A stretch of 64,000 bases of DNA from DAIDHZ01 sp035480255 (lineage in GTDB: Bacteria > Chlamydiota > Chlamydiia > Chlamydiales > SM23-39): assembly GCA_964630875.1 (NCBI GenBank), contig CAZVXF010000001.1, positions 1 through 64,000 on the forward strand, read 5' to 3'. How positions within the stretch are numbered: the stretch's first letter is position 1; each line of letters begins with the position of its first letter. A program made the position numbers and the translations under genes. The notes below the pieces were generated by a model. That model had not been told where the DNA came from and made no database searches. It worked only from the letters and a program-made list of their open reading frames with translations. This document shows positions 6,703-16,211 of the stretch, piece by piece.

Positions 6703-9109
6703 TCTCTTCTTTCAGATTGACAAGGCGCACACCTTGTGTCGATCTTCCCATAACGCGTACTTCACCCATCGGAATACGGACAGCTTGTCCCATTTTCGAC
6801 ATCAAAAGAACGCTATCTTTGTCAGTCACAGTCAGTGCCGCGACTACGCTTCCGTTTCTTTCAGAAACGATAATCGAGCGAACTCCGATGCCTCCGCGAT
6901 TGGTTTGTCTAAAATCATCGACATTGGATCGTTTTCCGTAACCGTTTTCGCAAACAACGAGGATATTTTGATCAGGTGTGACCACTTCACAACCAACGAC
7001 AATGTCCTTGTCATCGCGAAGAGTGATCCCGCGAACACCGCGCGCAACTCTTCCAACAGGACGGATGAGTGATTCATCGAAACGTACTGCCATTCCAGAT
7101 CTTGTGAAGATCATGATCTGCTGGCCTGGATGTGTGATGCGTGCAGAGATGAGCTCATCTCCTTCATCAATATTGAGCGTATAAACACCCGTCTTACGGG
7201 GATGGCTGTAGGCTGCAATTTCAGTCTTTTTCACAACACCTTTTAAGGTCGCAAGAAGGATACTTGCATCGCCTTCGAAATTACGCATACGTAAAATCGC
7301 CGCCACTTTTTCATTTTGTTGAAGATCTGCTAATAAATTGATGATTGGACGACCTTTTGTACGACGGCCCGCTTCTGGAATTTGCCATACTTTTAACCAA
7401 TAGCACCGTCCAAGGGATGTGAAAATGAGAAGATAGTCATGCGTTGATGCGACATAGATACTCTTTAAAATATCTGTTTCCTTCTTCATTTCCATTCCTG
7501 TTACGCCAGCACCGCCACGCTTTTGCTCGCGGAAGGTATCAATCGGCATGCGCTTGATGTAATCGTCATCAGAAATCGTAATGACCACTTGCTCATCGGC
7601 AATGAGGTCTTCCATTTGGAATTCCCCTTCTGCAGCCACAATTTTCGTTTTTCTTTCGGCTTTATGGTTTTTACGCAAATCTTCCAATTCTTCACGAATA
7701 ATCCCACGAACGAGCTCTTCAGAAGCTAATACAGCTTTATAATGAGCAATTTTTTGAAGAAGATCGTTGTATTCCGCTTGAATTTTCTCAGCTTCAAGTC
7801 CTGTCAATTGATAAAGGCGTAAATCTAAGACGGCATTTGCTTGTTTCTCAGATAAGGCAAAACGCATCATCAATTCTGTCCGCGCAGCGTCTCGGTTCGT
7901 CGAAGCACGAATGACTTTCACGACTTCATCAAGATGATCTAGAGCTTTCAAATAGCCTTCTAGAATATGGGCTCTTGCTTCAGCTTTATTCAATTCAAAG
8001 CGCGTACGACGTCGAATCACTTCTATGCGGTGATCGATCCATGCGCCAATGAAGTGCTTAATGTTCATCGTGCGCGGTAGGCCTTTATCCAGCGCAAGCA
8101 TATTGCAGCCAAATGTGATCTGCAAATCGGTGTTTTTATATAACTGATTGTAAGTGACATCAGCAATTTCACCCCGCTTGAGCTCTAGAACAATGCGAAG
8201 ACCATCTTTATCTGATTCATCGCGAATATCAGAAATGCCCGTAATCACTTTGTCATTGATCAATTCAGCAATTCGTTCAATGAGGCGTGCTTTGTTGACG
8301 TTGTATGGAACTTCATCAACGATGACTTGCTGACGACCATTGGGCAGATCTTCCACACGCATCGCAGCTCTCACAGTCAATTTACCGCGACCTGTGTGAT
8401 ACGCCTCTTTAATTCCTCTAAACCCGCAGATAATGCCGCCTGTTGGAAAATCAGGGCCTGGCATCACTTTCATGATTTCATCAATGCTGATCGCTCGATC
8501 ATCTAAAACAAGAAGTGTAGCGTTAATCAGCTCGATTAAGTTATGCGGAGGAATATTTGTCGCCATACCGACTGCAATGCCGGATGAACCGTTACAGAGT
8601 AGGTTTGGGAATTTTGCTGGGAAAACTGTCGGTTCCGTCTTCGTTTCATCGTAGTTCGGAACAGTATCCACTGTATCTTTATCGAGATCTTCCATCAACG
8701 CCATCGCTGCATGCGTCAAGCGCGCTTCAGTATAGCGCATCGCAGCTGGTGGGTCTCCGTCTATGGATCCAAAGTTTCCCTGACCATTGATGAGCGTGTA
8801 ACGCATGACCCAATCTTGCGCAAGGCGGACAAGCGTTGGATAAATGACCGTTTCTCCGTGTGGGTGATAGTCACCAGATGTATCCCCAGAAATTTTTGCG
8901 CATTTACGGTGTTTTGCACCGGGAGATAAATTCAACTGACGCATTGCATAGAGAATACGCCTTTGAGATGGCTTTAATCCATCACGCACATCTGGGAGGG
9001 CGCGAGAAATAATCACGGACATCGAGTAGCGAAGGTAGCTCTCCTTCATCTCCTCTTCAACATTGCGATTTACTATGAGTTCATCTTTTGTATATGACAT
9101 ATTAGACAT
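6641..9109 (-). CDS. gyrA: DNA gyrase subunit A
   Basis: An 822-residue type II topoisomerase breakage-reunion subunit; with GyrB it introduces negative supercoils. The catalytic Tyr is Y126 in AAMRYTEARLT. The C-terminal DNA-wrapping domain has a GyrA-box-like QKRGGAGVTGM, which identifies it as GyrA rather than ParC, and several six-blade propeller repeats (RGVRGI, RGGIGVRS, TQGVRL). The quinolone-resistance region reads HPHGETVIYPTLVRLAQ, with Thr and Pro at the positions matching E. coli Ser83 and Asp87. The start at 9109 overlaps the gyrB stop (ATGTCTAA arrangement); a second ATG lies three codons in. Confidence 0.97.
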   Translation of the reverse strand: MSNMSYTKDELIVNRNVEEEMKESYLRYSMSVIISRALPDVRDGLKPSQRRILYAMRQLNLSPGAKHRKCAKISGDTSGDYHPHGETVIYPTLVRLAQDWVMRYTLINGQGNFGSIDGDPPAAMRYTEARLTHAAMALMEDLDKDTVDTVPNYDETKTEPTVFPAKFPNLLCNGSSGIAVGMATNIPPHNLIELINATLLVLDDRAISIDEIMKVMPGPDFPTGGIICGFRGIKEAYHTGRGKLTVRAAMRVEDLPNGRQQVIVDEVPYNVNKARLIERIAELINDKVITGISDIRDESDKDGLRIVLELKRGEIADVTYNQLYKNTDLQITFGCNMLALDKGLPRTMNIKHFIGAWIDHRIEVIRRRTRFELNKAEARAHILEGYLKALDHLDEVVKVIRASTNRDAARTELMMRFALSEKQANAVLDLRLYQLTGLEAEKIQAEYNDLLQKIAHYKAVLASEELVRGIIREELEDLRKNHKAERKTKIVAAEGEFQMEDLIADEQVVITISDDDYIKRMPIDTFREQKRGGAGVTGMEMKKETDILKSIYVASTHDYLLIFTSLGRCYWLKVWQIPEAGRRTKGRPIINLLADLQQNEKVAAILRMRNFEGDASILLATLKGVVKKTEIAAYSHPRKTGVYTLNIDEGDELISARITHPGQQIMIFTRSGMAVRFDESLIRPVGRVARGVRGITLRDDKDIVVGCEVVTPDQNILVVCENGYGKRSNVDDFRQTNRGGIGVRSIIVSERNGSVVAALTVTDKDSVLLMSKMGQAVRIPMGEVRVMGRSTQGVRLVNLKEENDLCVGAQKIEAGTAEITEE

Positions 9110-11579
9110 CCAAATTCTTTACAGATAAAGCGTGTTGCTCAATAAATGCTCTACGCGGTTCAACAACTTCGCCCATCAACATCGAAAACATTCGATCAGC
9201 TGCAATTGCATCAGGCAATGTCACTTTCACAAGTGTTCTCACCTTTGGATCCATTGTTGTCTCCCACAATTGATCTGCGTTCATCTCACCAAGACCTTTA
9301 TAACGTTGTACTTCAACACCTTTTCGACCATTGTTTCGCACAGCATCAATGACCTCTTTTAAATTATGAAGAGCGACCACTTTATTCCCTTCTTCGAGAA
9401 GTTCATATAAAGCGCCATTAGTCATAATGTATTGCTCTAAATGGATTCCAAAACCTGCCAATTTCTCATGAAGAGAAACAAGGCGGGATGGATCATAAAG
9501 CTCGACAAACATAAGCGGTTTTGGTGTAAAGTTGCGCATTTCTTCAGTGATTTCTTCTTGCGGAATCGAAGCAAGCGTCTCTTCATGCGTTCTTTTTTGA
9601 ATCGCCTCATTCTCTTTTTTCAATGCAAACAGCTCATCTTCAGACTGCACATATTGAATCTGATTGTCGAGATTCACCTGGTATACGGGATATTGGCCGT
9701 TTTTCTTTTCTGCAACAAATTCTCTAAATGGAACTCCTTTACGCTCAATGGACCCAATGAATGTTTCCACTTCCAAAATGAGATCCAGGAGCTTCTCTGC
9801 TTGCTCTTTTTCTAAAGAGTTTTCTTGACCTGCTTTTCGCAATAAAATATCGCTAATTCCAAGCTTCAATAAATACTCATCCATTTCTCGTTCGCTATGG
9901 ATATATTGGCTTACCTTTTTTCGAGTGACTCTAAATAATGGAGGTCTAGCAATATAGATGTAGTTATTTTCGATCAGCGCTGGCATATGTCGATAGAAGA
10001 ATGTCATCAGAAGCGTACGAATGTGAGAACCGTCGACATCGGCGTCCGTCATAATAATGATTTTGTGATAGCGAAGCTTCGACAAATTAAATGTCTCAGC
10101 ACCAATTCCACAACCAAGAGCCGCAACCATTGAGCCAACTTCTGTATTTTGGAGAATCTTCTGCAAACGCGCTTTTTCCACGTTCAAAATCTTACCGCGA
10201 ATTGGCAAAATTGCTTGAAATCTTCGGTCACGACCCATTTTCGCAGATCCACCCGCAGAATCTCCCTCAACGATGTATATTTCGCAAAGTGCCGGATCTC
10301 GCTCTTGACAATCTGCCAATTTTCCAGGAAGTCTTGCCCCATCAAGTGCGGTTTTTCGAAGTGTCAACTCACGCGCTTTCTTCGCAGCCTCTCTTGCTTG
10401 TGCTGCGACAATTGCTTTCTCTGCGATTAACTTTGCAATGGCAGGATTTTCGTCGAGGAATATCGTTAAACCTTCGCCGACAATCGTCTGCACAATCCCT
10501 GCAACCTCTCCGTTTCCGAGTTTTTGCTTTGTTTGTCCTTCAAACTGCGGATTTGGAACCTTCACAGAAATGACAGCAGCAAGACCTTCGCGCATATCAT
10601 CGCCCGTGATCGACATTTTGTCGGTTTTGATCGACGGATGATTCTTCATGTATTGATTCAAGACACGTGTGAGCGCTGTAGAAAAACCTGTTAAATGCGT
10701 ACCACCAAGACGTGTTGAAATATTATTGACGTAACTATAGGTTGTCTCAATGTAAGTATCATTCCATTGCATTGCAACTTCAACATCGATCGGGCCATCA
10801 ACCCCTTCTTTAACGTCGCGAAGATAGATGGGTTTTGGGAAAAGAGGAACTTTGCCCTCATTTAAATAAGAGACAAAAGATGCGATGCCCCCCTCATAAT
10901 TAAAACGAATGGCTTCTCTGTCAGATCTTTCGTCTTGGAAAACAATCGTAATCCCTTTGTTCAAGAACGCAAGCTCTCTTAAGCGTTTGAGCAAAATATC
11001 AAAGTCAAATTGCGTAACTGAAAAAATGGTGTCGTCTGGCCAAAATGTCACTTTTGTTCCACGGCGCGTTGTCTCTCCAATTTGTCTTAAAGGAATCGTT
11101 GGTTTTCCTTTTTCAAAAGTCATCTCATAAATATGACCATTTTTAGAGACAGTACAGACTAATTTCTTCGATAAAGCGTTTACGCAAGAGACACCCACAC
11201 CATGCAAACCACCAGAAACTTTATAGGTACTTTTATCGAATTTTCCGCCTGCATGCAAGATCGTCATGACGACTTCTAAAGCAGTGACATCTCTTCCTTG
11301 CTTAACAGATTCTTTCTCATGTTTTTCAACAGGAATACCGCGACCATCATCTTCAATCGTTGCACTTCCATCAGCGTGCAAAATGACAGTAATCAATGTA
11401 CAAAAGCCAGCGAGAGCTTCGTCGATACTGTTATCAACGACTTCATAAACGAGTTGGTGCAATCCGTTGATGTTCGTATCGCCAATGTACATACCCGGAC
11501 GTTCACGAACAGCCTGCAAGCCTTCTAAAATCGTAATTGAACTTGCATCATATTTCTTTTCTTCAGTCATCGTTGTCAT
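9102..11579 (-). CDS. gyrB: DNA gyrase subunit B
   Basis: An 825-residue ATPase subunit of gyrase. The GHKL ATPase region carries VVDNSIDEALAG (Asn/Asp binding loop), DDGRGIPV and GGLHGVGVS. The TOPRIM domain carries EGDSAGGSAKMGRDR and the metal-binding MTDADVDGSHIR, and the tail carries QRYKGLGEMNADQLWE. Length is close to the E. coli type; the region after TOPRIM is charged and Glu-rich. The ATG at 11579 has a good AAGGAAAAGG ribosome site. It overlaps gyrA by 8 bp, and DUF721/DciA lies 72 bp upstream. Confidence 0.97.
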   Translation of the reverse strand: MTTMTEEKKYDASSITILEGLQAVRERPGMYIGDTNINGLHQLVYEVVDNSIDEALAGFCTLITVILHADGSATIEDDGRGIPVEKHEKESVKQGRDVTALEVVMTILHAGGKFDKSTYKVSGGLHGVGVSCVNALSKKLVCTVSKNGHIYEMTFEKGKPTIPLRQIGETTRRGTKVTFWPDDTIFSVTQFDFDILLKRLRELAFLNKGITIVFQDERSDREAIRFNYEGGIASFVSYLNEGKVPLFPKPIYLRDVKEGVDGPIDVEVAMQWNDTYIETTYSYVNNISTRLGGTHLTGFSTALTRVLNQYMKNHPSIKTDKMSITGDDMREGLAAVISVKVPNPQFEGQTKQKLGNGEVAGIVQTIVGEGLTIFLDENPAIAKLIAEKAIVAAQAREAAKKARELTLRKTALDGARLPGKLADCQERDPALCEIYIVEGDSAGGSAKMGRDRRFQAILPIRGKILNVEKARLQKILQNTEVGSMVAALGCGIGAETFNLSKLRYHKIIIMTDADVDGSHIRTLLMTFFYRHMPALIENNYIYIARPPLFRVTRKKVSQYIHSEREMDEYLLKLGISDILLRKAGQENSLEKEQAEKLLDLILEVETFIGSIERKGVPFREFVAEKKNGQYPVYQVNLDNQIQYVQSEDELFALKKENEAIQKRTHEETLASIPQEEITEEMRNFTPKPLMFVELYDPSRLVSLHEKLAGFGIHLEQYIMTNGALYELLEEGNKVVALHNLKEVIDAVRNNGRKGVEVQRYKGLGEMNADQLWETTMDPKVRTLVKVTLPDAIAADRMFSMLMGEVVEPRRAFIEQHALSVKNLDV

Positions 11580-11651
11580 GCCTTTTCCTTCATACTCGTA
11601 TATACTAGGGTTGTCAAATAATCACCTAATTTTATTGTTTGCCACCCCCGC

Positions 11652-11972
11652 TCAACCAACTCGGAAAACCAAATCGTGGATTTCAAACTTCGCTTGAAGT
11701 TCTTTTAAAAGTCTCGGCTTCTCATGTTGGCACAATAAAGAATACAGTGTCGCACTTTTTACCTTGATGGTCAATATTCCATTTTTCAAAGAAATAGGTT
11801 GCGTAAGCCCAGTTATTTTTTCGCCAATCAAAGAAAACCAGAATTGGAAAATCTGTTCACGATCATCCCCTGTTTTATTTGTAATTTCATTTAAAACAAT
11901 AGGAAGCAAATCGCTGATTTTTTTCCCCGTTGGAGCGGTACCATTGAAGTGTCTTTTTGTCCGCTCGATCAT
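11652..11972 (-). CDS. DUF721 / DciA-like protein
   Basis: A 106-residue protein with the DUF721 pattern: FWFSLIGEKITGLTQPISL, then NGILTIKVKSATLYSLL and a C-terminal leucine-rich helix (LLKELQAKF). DUF721 includes DciA, the replicative helicase loader or operator in bacteria lacking DnaC/DnaI, which fits a gene placed directly before gyrB. Its helicase-loader role here is an inference from the family and location. No strong ribosome site is visible before ATG 11972. Confidence 0.78.
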   Translation of the reverse strand: MIERTKRHFNGTAPTGKKISDLLPIVLNEITNKTGDDREQIFQFWFSLIGEKITGLTQPISLKNGILTIKVKSATLYSLLCQHEKPRLLKELQAKFEIHDLVFRVG

Positions 11973-12010
11973 AACAACATCATATAAAAAAACAGGGATA
12001 AAAACAAGGC

Positions 12011-12039
12011 TTCTCTGCGACCAAAAAAACCGCAGAGAA
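12011..12039 (-). terminator. Hairpin terminator after Inc-like gene
   Basis: A 9-bp perfect stem (TTCTCTGCG / CGCAGAGAA) with an 11-base loop lies just past the stop of the minus-strand gene 12051-12737. It is followed on that strand by a T-rich run (GCCTTGTTTTTA). The T-run begins a few bases after the stem, so efficiency is uncertain. Confidence 0.55.
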
Positions 12040-12050
12040 TCTCACAAGAA

Positions 12051-12737
12051 TTATGTAAACATTGGCTTGAAGAAGAACCATTCAGCTTTTTCTCCAACAA
12101 TCGGATCCGGAACAACTACTTTTTCAGTTTCTTTCACATCAACCTGCGCAAGGACTCCTTCTACCACTGGTGGTTTCTCAATCAACTCTTTTGGAGCCGA
12201 TTCTAGCAAGCTCAAAAGCCCTTTTACACCCACTAACACAGCGCTACAAGATGCCAATGATGCAAGAACCCCTTTTTCCGCCAAAATTTGCGAAGCAAAG
12301 GAAGCTAAAGTAATTGCGCTGCATGCTTTTTTTACACAATCAAAAACATTTTTGATTTGACCTGTTGCAATCGCATTCAATACTAAAACTGATAAAGATG
12401 CGACTGCATAAATCGGATTTCCTAAGACGAGCATCGCCACACAATTCGCGACGATTCCTGTCTGATAGGCAATATTGAGATTTTGCATTGTCTTTTCAGA
12501 AAAAGAAACGACGTTTCTAGAATCTGCAAGCATGGCTACTGGAGTCAAGACGTATGAGCTTGCAGCGAGCAAACCTAATGCTGTGATTGGATTGCCTGCA
12601 GCAGCTGACGTCTGAGCAGTTGTGAGCAAAAGATGATTCACTTTTAAAGCAGTTCCTGTGCATTGCAGGTCATTGATATCTGTTAAGCTTGCCGCGCAAG
12701 ACCCATGTACGATTCCTCGTATTGCGTTGATAGTCAT
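12051..12737 (-). CDS. Hypothetical Inc-like membrane protein
   Basis: A 228-residue protein starting at ATG 12737 behind TTGGAGTATTT. It holds several long hydrophobic stretches: around residues 47-73, a bilobed pair at about 95-127 (GIVANCVAMLVLG, then YAVASLSVLVLNAIA), and a further pair at about 140-178. The C-terminus is soluble and rich in Glu, Lys and Pro-Val. No enzyme motif is visible. The paired hydrophobic segments with short turns fit a chlamydial inclusion-membrane protein, but this is a pattern-based guess. A hairpin terminator follows it. Confidence 0.6.
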   Translation of the reverse strand: MTINAIRGIVHGSCAASLTDINDLQCTGTALKVNHLLLTTAQTSAAAGNPITALGLLAASSYVLTPVAMLADSRNVVSFSEKTMQNLNIAYQTGIVANCVAMLVLGNPIYAVASLSVLVLNAIATGQIKNVFDCVKKACSAITLASFASQILAEKGVLASLASCSAVLVGVKGLLSLLESAPKELIEKPPVVEGVLAQVDVKETEKVVVPDPIVGEKAEWFFFKPMFT

Positions 12738-12796
12738 AAATACTCCAATTAAAATTTAAAGTGATTTATCCTACATAAAAATCGAATTGCAAGGAA

Positions 12797-14248
12797 CTAG
12801 AAAAACAGACCGCTGACTCCCCAAGCAATGAGGAAATAGATGGTCATAGAGAGAAAGTCATTAAAGGCGGTGACAATCGGACCTGCAGAAATCGCTGGAT
12901 CAACTCCAATACGCACAAAGAATAAAGGTGAAAATACACCAAGAAGAGTTCCTACAAAGCATCCCCCGATCAATCCAAAACAGACAATCGCAGAGACCGC
13001 GAATGGGGTTGTTGCAGCAAGCGCTCCTCCTGTTAAAAGATCGAGAAAGAACACGATGACTCCACTTAAGACACCAAAGATTGTGCCGGTAAATAAACCG
13101 CCTAAAAACTCTTTAATGATCGTCTCTTTTCGACTTCCAGCAGAAAGTCCACCCATTGCCATCATCCGAATCAATACCGTACTGCACTGAAGACCAATAT
13201 TGCCTGACATTCCATTAATGAGTGGAACAAAGAAGAGCGCAAAAGTTAATGCAGATCCGCCATGTTTGTGGAACGAGGAGGAGACCCCCATATTTAAGAT
13301 ACCAGCAAACAGTGTCACAATGAGCCAAGGCGCTCTTGTTAAAAAACGTCTAAGGACAGAATCCTGGGAAGTAAATTTTTCATTCGTACCAGCCATTCTG
13401 GCAATGGTCTCATCTGCCATGTCTTCCATCGCTTCCACGACGTCTTCATGGGCGATGACACCAATTAAAAAATTATCGATATCCACAACTGGAAGAAAGG
13501 AAATTTTATAACGCTCAACTAAGTCGATCACCTCTTCACGGGTAGCATCGGCTGTCACTTTATGAAGAACAGGGCGCATCACTTGGCGCAATGGAGTGCT
13601 GCTTGGATTGATCATCATGTTACGAGCTGGCACATACCCTTGCAGCTCACCCGCATGATTTAAAATAAAAATTCCTTTAGCAAAATCAATCCGCGGATTA
13701 TCCCGGATGTAAGCTGCCGCCTCTCCGATGGTCATATCCATCGTAAAAGCAAAGAATTCAGAAGTCATTAAACGGCCCGCACTCTTACGGTCATGCTGTT
13801 TAAGTTCACGAATTCGATTCGCTTTTTTAGAATCAATGATTTCCATCAGGCGACGGAATCGTCTTTCAGGCATATCCTCGACAAGCCAAACCGCTTCATC
13901 CGTCGGAACACGTTCAAAAACTTTCTTTAATTCACGATCATCAAGCTCTCGGAAAAGAGCCGTTCTTGTATTGCTATCCGTGTTCACTAAGAATTTAATC
14001 TTCCCATCGAGATTTGGAAGATTTTCATACAAAATAGGAAGAACATTTGGAGGAAGGTGAGAGGCTGCGTAGGCAAGGTCAATAGAAGAATGTTCACAGG
14101 CGATTTTCGCAATGTCGTGTAAACGAAATTTTGAAGTTTGTTTATGAAACGCTTTTTCGAGCTTTTCTTTCAACAAATCATCGATTAATCCAGTCTTAGA
14201 TTCTACGAGGGATTTTTCTTCGATTTCACATGCGTCAATGTTCGCCAT
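12797..14248 (-). CDS. mgtE: Magnesium transporter MgtE
   Basis: A 483-residue protein with the full MgtE order: an N-terminal superhelical domain (residues ~35-160, with TDSNTRTALFRELDDRELKK), two CBS domains (~165-285) and a C-terminal five-helix channel (~315-483). The channel contains the family signature LINGMSGNIGLQCSTVLIRM. Cytoplasmic Mg2+ is sensed by the N/CBS domains and gates influx. The ATG at 14248 has an excellent AGGAGGGG ribosome site. A sigma70-type promoter lies just upstream at 14270-14298. Confidence 0.95.
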   Translation of the reverse strand: MANIDACEIEEKSLVESKTGLIDDLLKEKLEKAFHKQTSKFRLHDIAKIACEHSSIDLAYAASHLPPNVLPILYENLPNLDGKIKFLVNTDSNTRTALFRELDDRELKKVFERVPTDEAVWLVEDMPERRFRRLMEIIDSKKANRIRELKQHDRKSAGRLMTSEFFAFTMDMTIGEAAAYIRDNPRIDFAKGIFILNHAGELQGYVPARNMMINPSSTPLRQVMRPVLHKVTADATREEVIDLVERYKISFLPVVDIDNFLIGVIAHEDVVEAMEDMADETIARMAGTNEKFTSQDSVLRRFLTRAPWLIVTLFAGILNMGVSSSFHKHGGSALTFALFFVPLINGMSGNIGLQCSTVLIRMMAMGGLSAGSRKETIIKEFLGGLFTGTIFGVLSGVIVFFLDLLTGGALAATTPFAVSAIVCFGLIGGCFVGTLLGVFSPLFFVRIGVDPAISAGPIVTAFNDFLSMTIYFLIAWGVSGLFF

Positions 14249-14269
14249 TTGCCCCTCCTATCGCGCATT

Positions 14270-14298
14270 ATTTTAGTTTATTTTTTGCTTTAATGCAA
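14270..14298 (-). promoter_or_regulatory. Predicted sigma70-type promoter of mgtE
   Basis: On the minus strand, TTGCAT (14298-14293) and TAAAAT (14275-14270) are separated by exactly 17 bp, about 20 bp before the AGGAGGGG ribosome site of mgtE. The short leader leaves no room for an Mg2+ riboswitch. Confidence 0.55.
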
Positions 14299-14382
14299 TC
14301 TCTAAAACAATCTTTTCTCATCCTCCCGACAATCCGACTCTCTTTCTAGTAATTCTTGAGGTAATTGAAGACTTGGGTTATC

Positions 14383-16209
14383 ATGTTCAAGATTATGATA
14401 GACCCACAAAAAATTCGTAACATTGCGATTATCGCGCACATTGACCACGGGAAAACGACACTTCTCGACAATCTTTTGAAACAGTCAAAAATTTTTAGAG
14501 AAAACGAGAAAGTGCCGGAACGGGTCATGGATAGCTATGACCAGGAAAAAGAGCGCGGAATTACGATCTTTGCAAAACATACTTGCGTTTACCACGACGA
14601 CTATAAATTCAATATTATCGACACCCCTGGACACGCAGATTTCTCTGGCGAAGTTGAACGCGTTCTTGGAATGGTGAACTGCGTTCTTCTACTCATTGAC
14701 GCTCAAGAAGGACCCATGCCGCAAACACGATTCGTATTGTCAAAAGCGCTAAAAATGGGCCTACGTCCAATCGTCGTTCTCAACAAAATTGACCGTCCAC
14801 ACGCAGCCCCTGATCGCGTCCTCAATCAAGCGTTTGATCTGTTCCTCGAGCTTGGAGCCAATGATGAGCAGTTAGATTTCTCTTACATTTACGCCTCTGG
14901 ATTCAATGGTTATGCAATCGCAAAAATCGGCGACGAACCAAAAGATTTAACCCCTTTATTTGAACTCATTATTAAAGCAGCTCCTCCCCCACCAGGCAAC
15001 CTCGAGCTTCCCTTCCTAATGCAATGTGCAACAATCTCCTACGATGACTACGTTGGACGTCAAGCAACAGGACGCATTTTGGAAGGAACAATTAGAAAAG
15101 GCGATACAATCGTCCGAGTAGATCGCAATGGAAACCATACAAACCACAAAGTCGTAAAACTAGAAGGCCACCTAGGGTTAAAAAAAGTTGAAGTTGACGA
15201 AGCGGGAGCCGGTGACATTGTTACGATTTCAGGCATACCAGAAGTTGAAATTGGCGATACAATTTCCGATCCAAGACAAGTTGTTCAACTCCCTCCAATT
15301 ACCTTAGCGGAGCCAACAGTCTCCGTAGAGTTCCTTGTCAACACTAGCCCTTTTGTCGGTCGCGATGGAAAACACGTGACGATGAATAAGCTCCGCGATC
15401 GCTTGATGAAAGAAAAAAGAGCAAATATCTCTTTAAAAATCGAAGATGTTGCAGGTCGGGATGATGCAATCCGCGTCTGCGGCAGAGGCGAACTCCATCT
15501 CGCTGTTCTCATTGAAGCAATGCGCCGAGAGAACTTCGAACTTGCGATTTCTAAACCAAAAGTGATCACAAAAGAAATTGATGGTGTCATCTACGAACCG
15601 ATAGAAAGGGTACACGTAGAAGTTCCTGAAAGTTTCTCTGGAACAGTGATCGAGGATCTCTCCCGTAAAAAAGGAGAAATGCAATCCCTCTCCACTTCGG
15701 AGCACGGGTTAACAACTATGCAATTCCTTGTTCCGACACGTGGATTGATGGGCTATCGTAACGACTTCTTAACTCGAACATCAGGACTTGGAGTCTTAAC
15801 ATCTATTTTCGATTCTTTTGCTCCCTGGAAAGGCGAGATTACGGGTCGTCTTCGTGGCGTTCTTATCTCAAATGGCATGGGTAAAGCAAATGCGTACGCT
15901 CTTTTCGGTCTTCAAGAAAGAGCCTCCCTTTTTGTCACAAACGGTGATGAAGTTTACGAGGGTATGGTTGTCGGTGAAAATTCACGCGACAATGATCTTG
16001 TGGTGAATGCGACAAAAGCAAAACAATTGACCAACGTTCGTGCGGCAGGTTCAGATGAAAACCTCATCCTTACCCCGCCACGAAGATTCACACTCGAACA
16101 AGCCATCGATTATATCGCCGATGACGAGCTCGTCGAAGTGACTCCGAACTTCATCCGCTTACGGAAAATTTATCTCACAGAAAACGAGAGAAAGCGCAGC
16201 GGAAAATAG
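14383..16209 (+). CDS. typA: GTP-binding protein TypA/BipA
   Basis: A translational GTPase of the EF-G superfamily that acts in ribosome assembly and stress responses. The G domain shows AHIDHGKTTLLDNLL (G1), RGITI (G2), DTPGHADF (G3) and LNKIDRPHA (G4). Then follow domain II, an EF-G III/V-like region and the BipA-specific C-terminal domain (TRGLMGYRNDFLT, then LISNGMGKANAYALF). The start is uncertain. ATG 14383 has a GGG five bases upstream; ATG 14395 would give a protein that begins like other TypA proteins (MIDPQKIRN); a TTG at 14365 follows a GAGG. The stop nearly abuts a convergent gene. Confidence 0.95.
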   Translation: MFKIMIDPQKIRNIAIIAHIDHGKTTLLDNLLKQSKIFRENEKVPERVMDSYDQEKERGITIFAKHTCVYHDDYKFNIIDTPGHADFSGEVERVLGMVNCVLLLIDAQEGPMPQTRFVLSKALKMGLRPIVVLNKIDRPHAAPDRVLNQAFDLFLELGANDEQLDFSYIYASGFNGYAIAKIGDEPKDLTPLFELIIKAAPPPPGNLELPFLMQCATISYDDYVGRQATGRILEGTIRKGDTIVRVDRNGNHTNHKVVKLEGHLGLKKVEVDEAGAGDIVTISGIPEVEIGDTISDPRQVVQLPPITLAEPTVSVEFLVNTSPFVGRDGKHVTMNKLRDRLMKEKRANISLKIEDVAGRDDAIRVCGRGELHLAVLIEAMRRENFELAISKPKVITKEIDGVIYEPIERVHVEVPESFSGTVIEDLSRKKGEMQSLSTSEHGLTTMQFLVPTRGLMGYRNDFLTRTSGLGVLTSIFDSFAPWKGEITGRLRGVLISNGMGKANAYALFGLQERASLFVTNGDEVYEGMVVGENSRDNDLVVNATKAKQLTNVRAAGSDENLILTPPRRFTLEQAIDYIADDELVEVTPNFIRLRKIYLTENERKRSGK

Positions 16210-16211
16210 TT

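Noticed and set aside
6641..11579. Many plus-strand frames opposite gyrA and gyrB
   Set aside because: All lie within two unambiguous gyrase genes and show no domain or ribosome-site support.
14249..14382. Possible Mg2+ riboswitch upstream of mgtE
   Set aside because: The predicted promoter leaves a leader of only about 20 bases, too short for a riboswitch.
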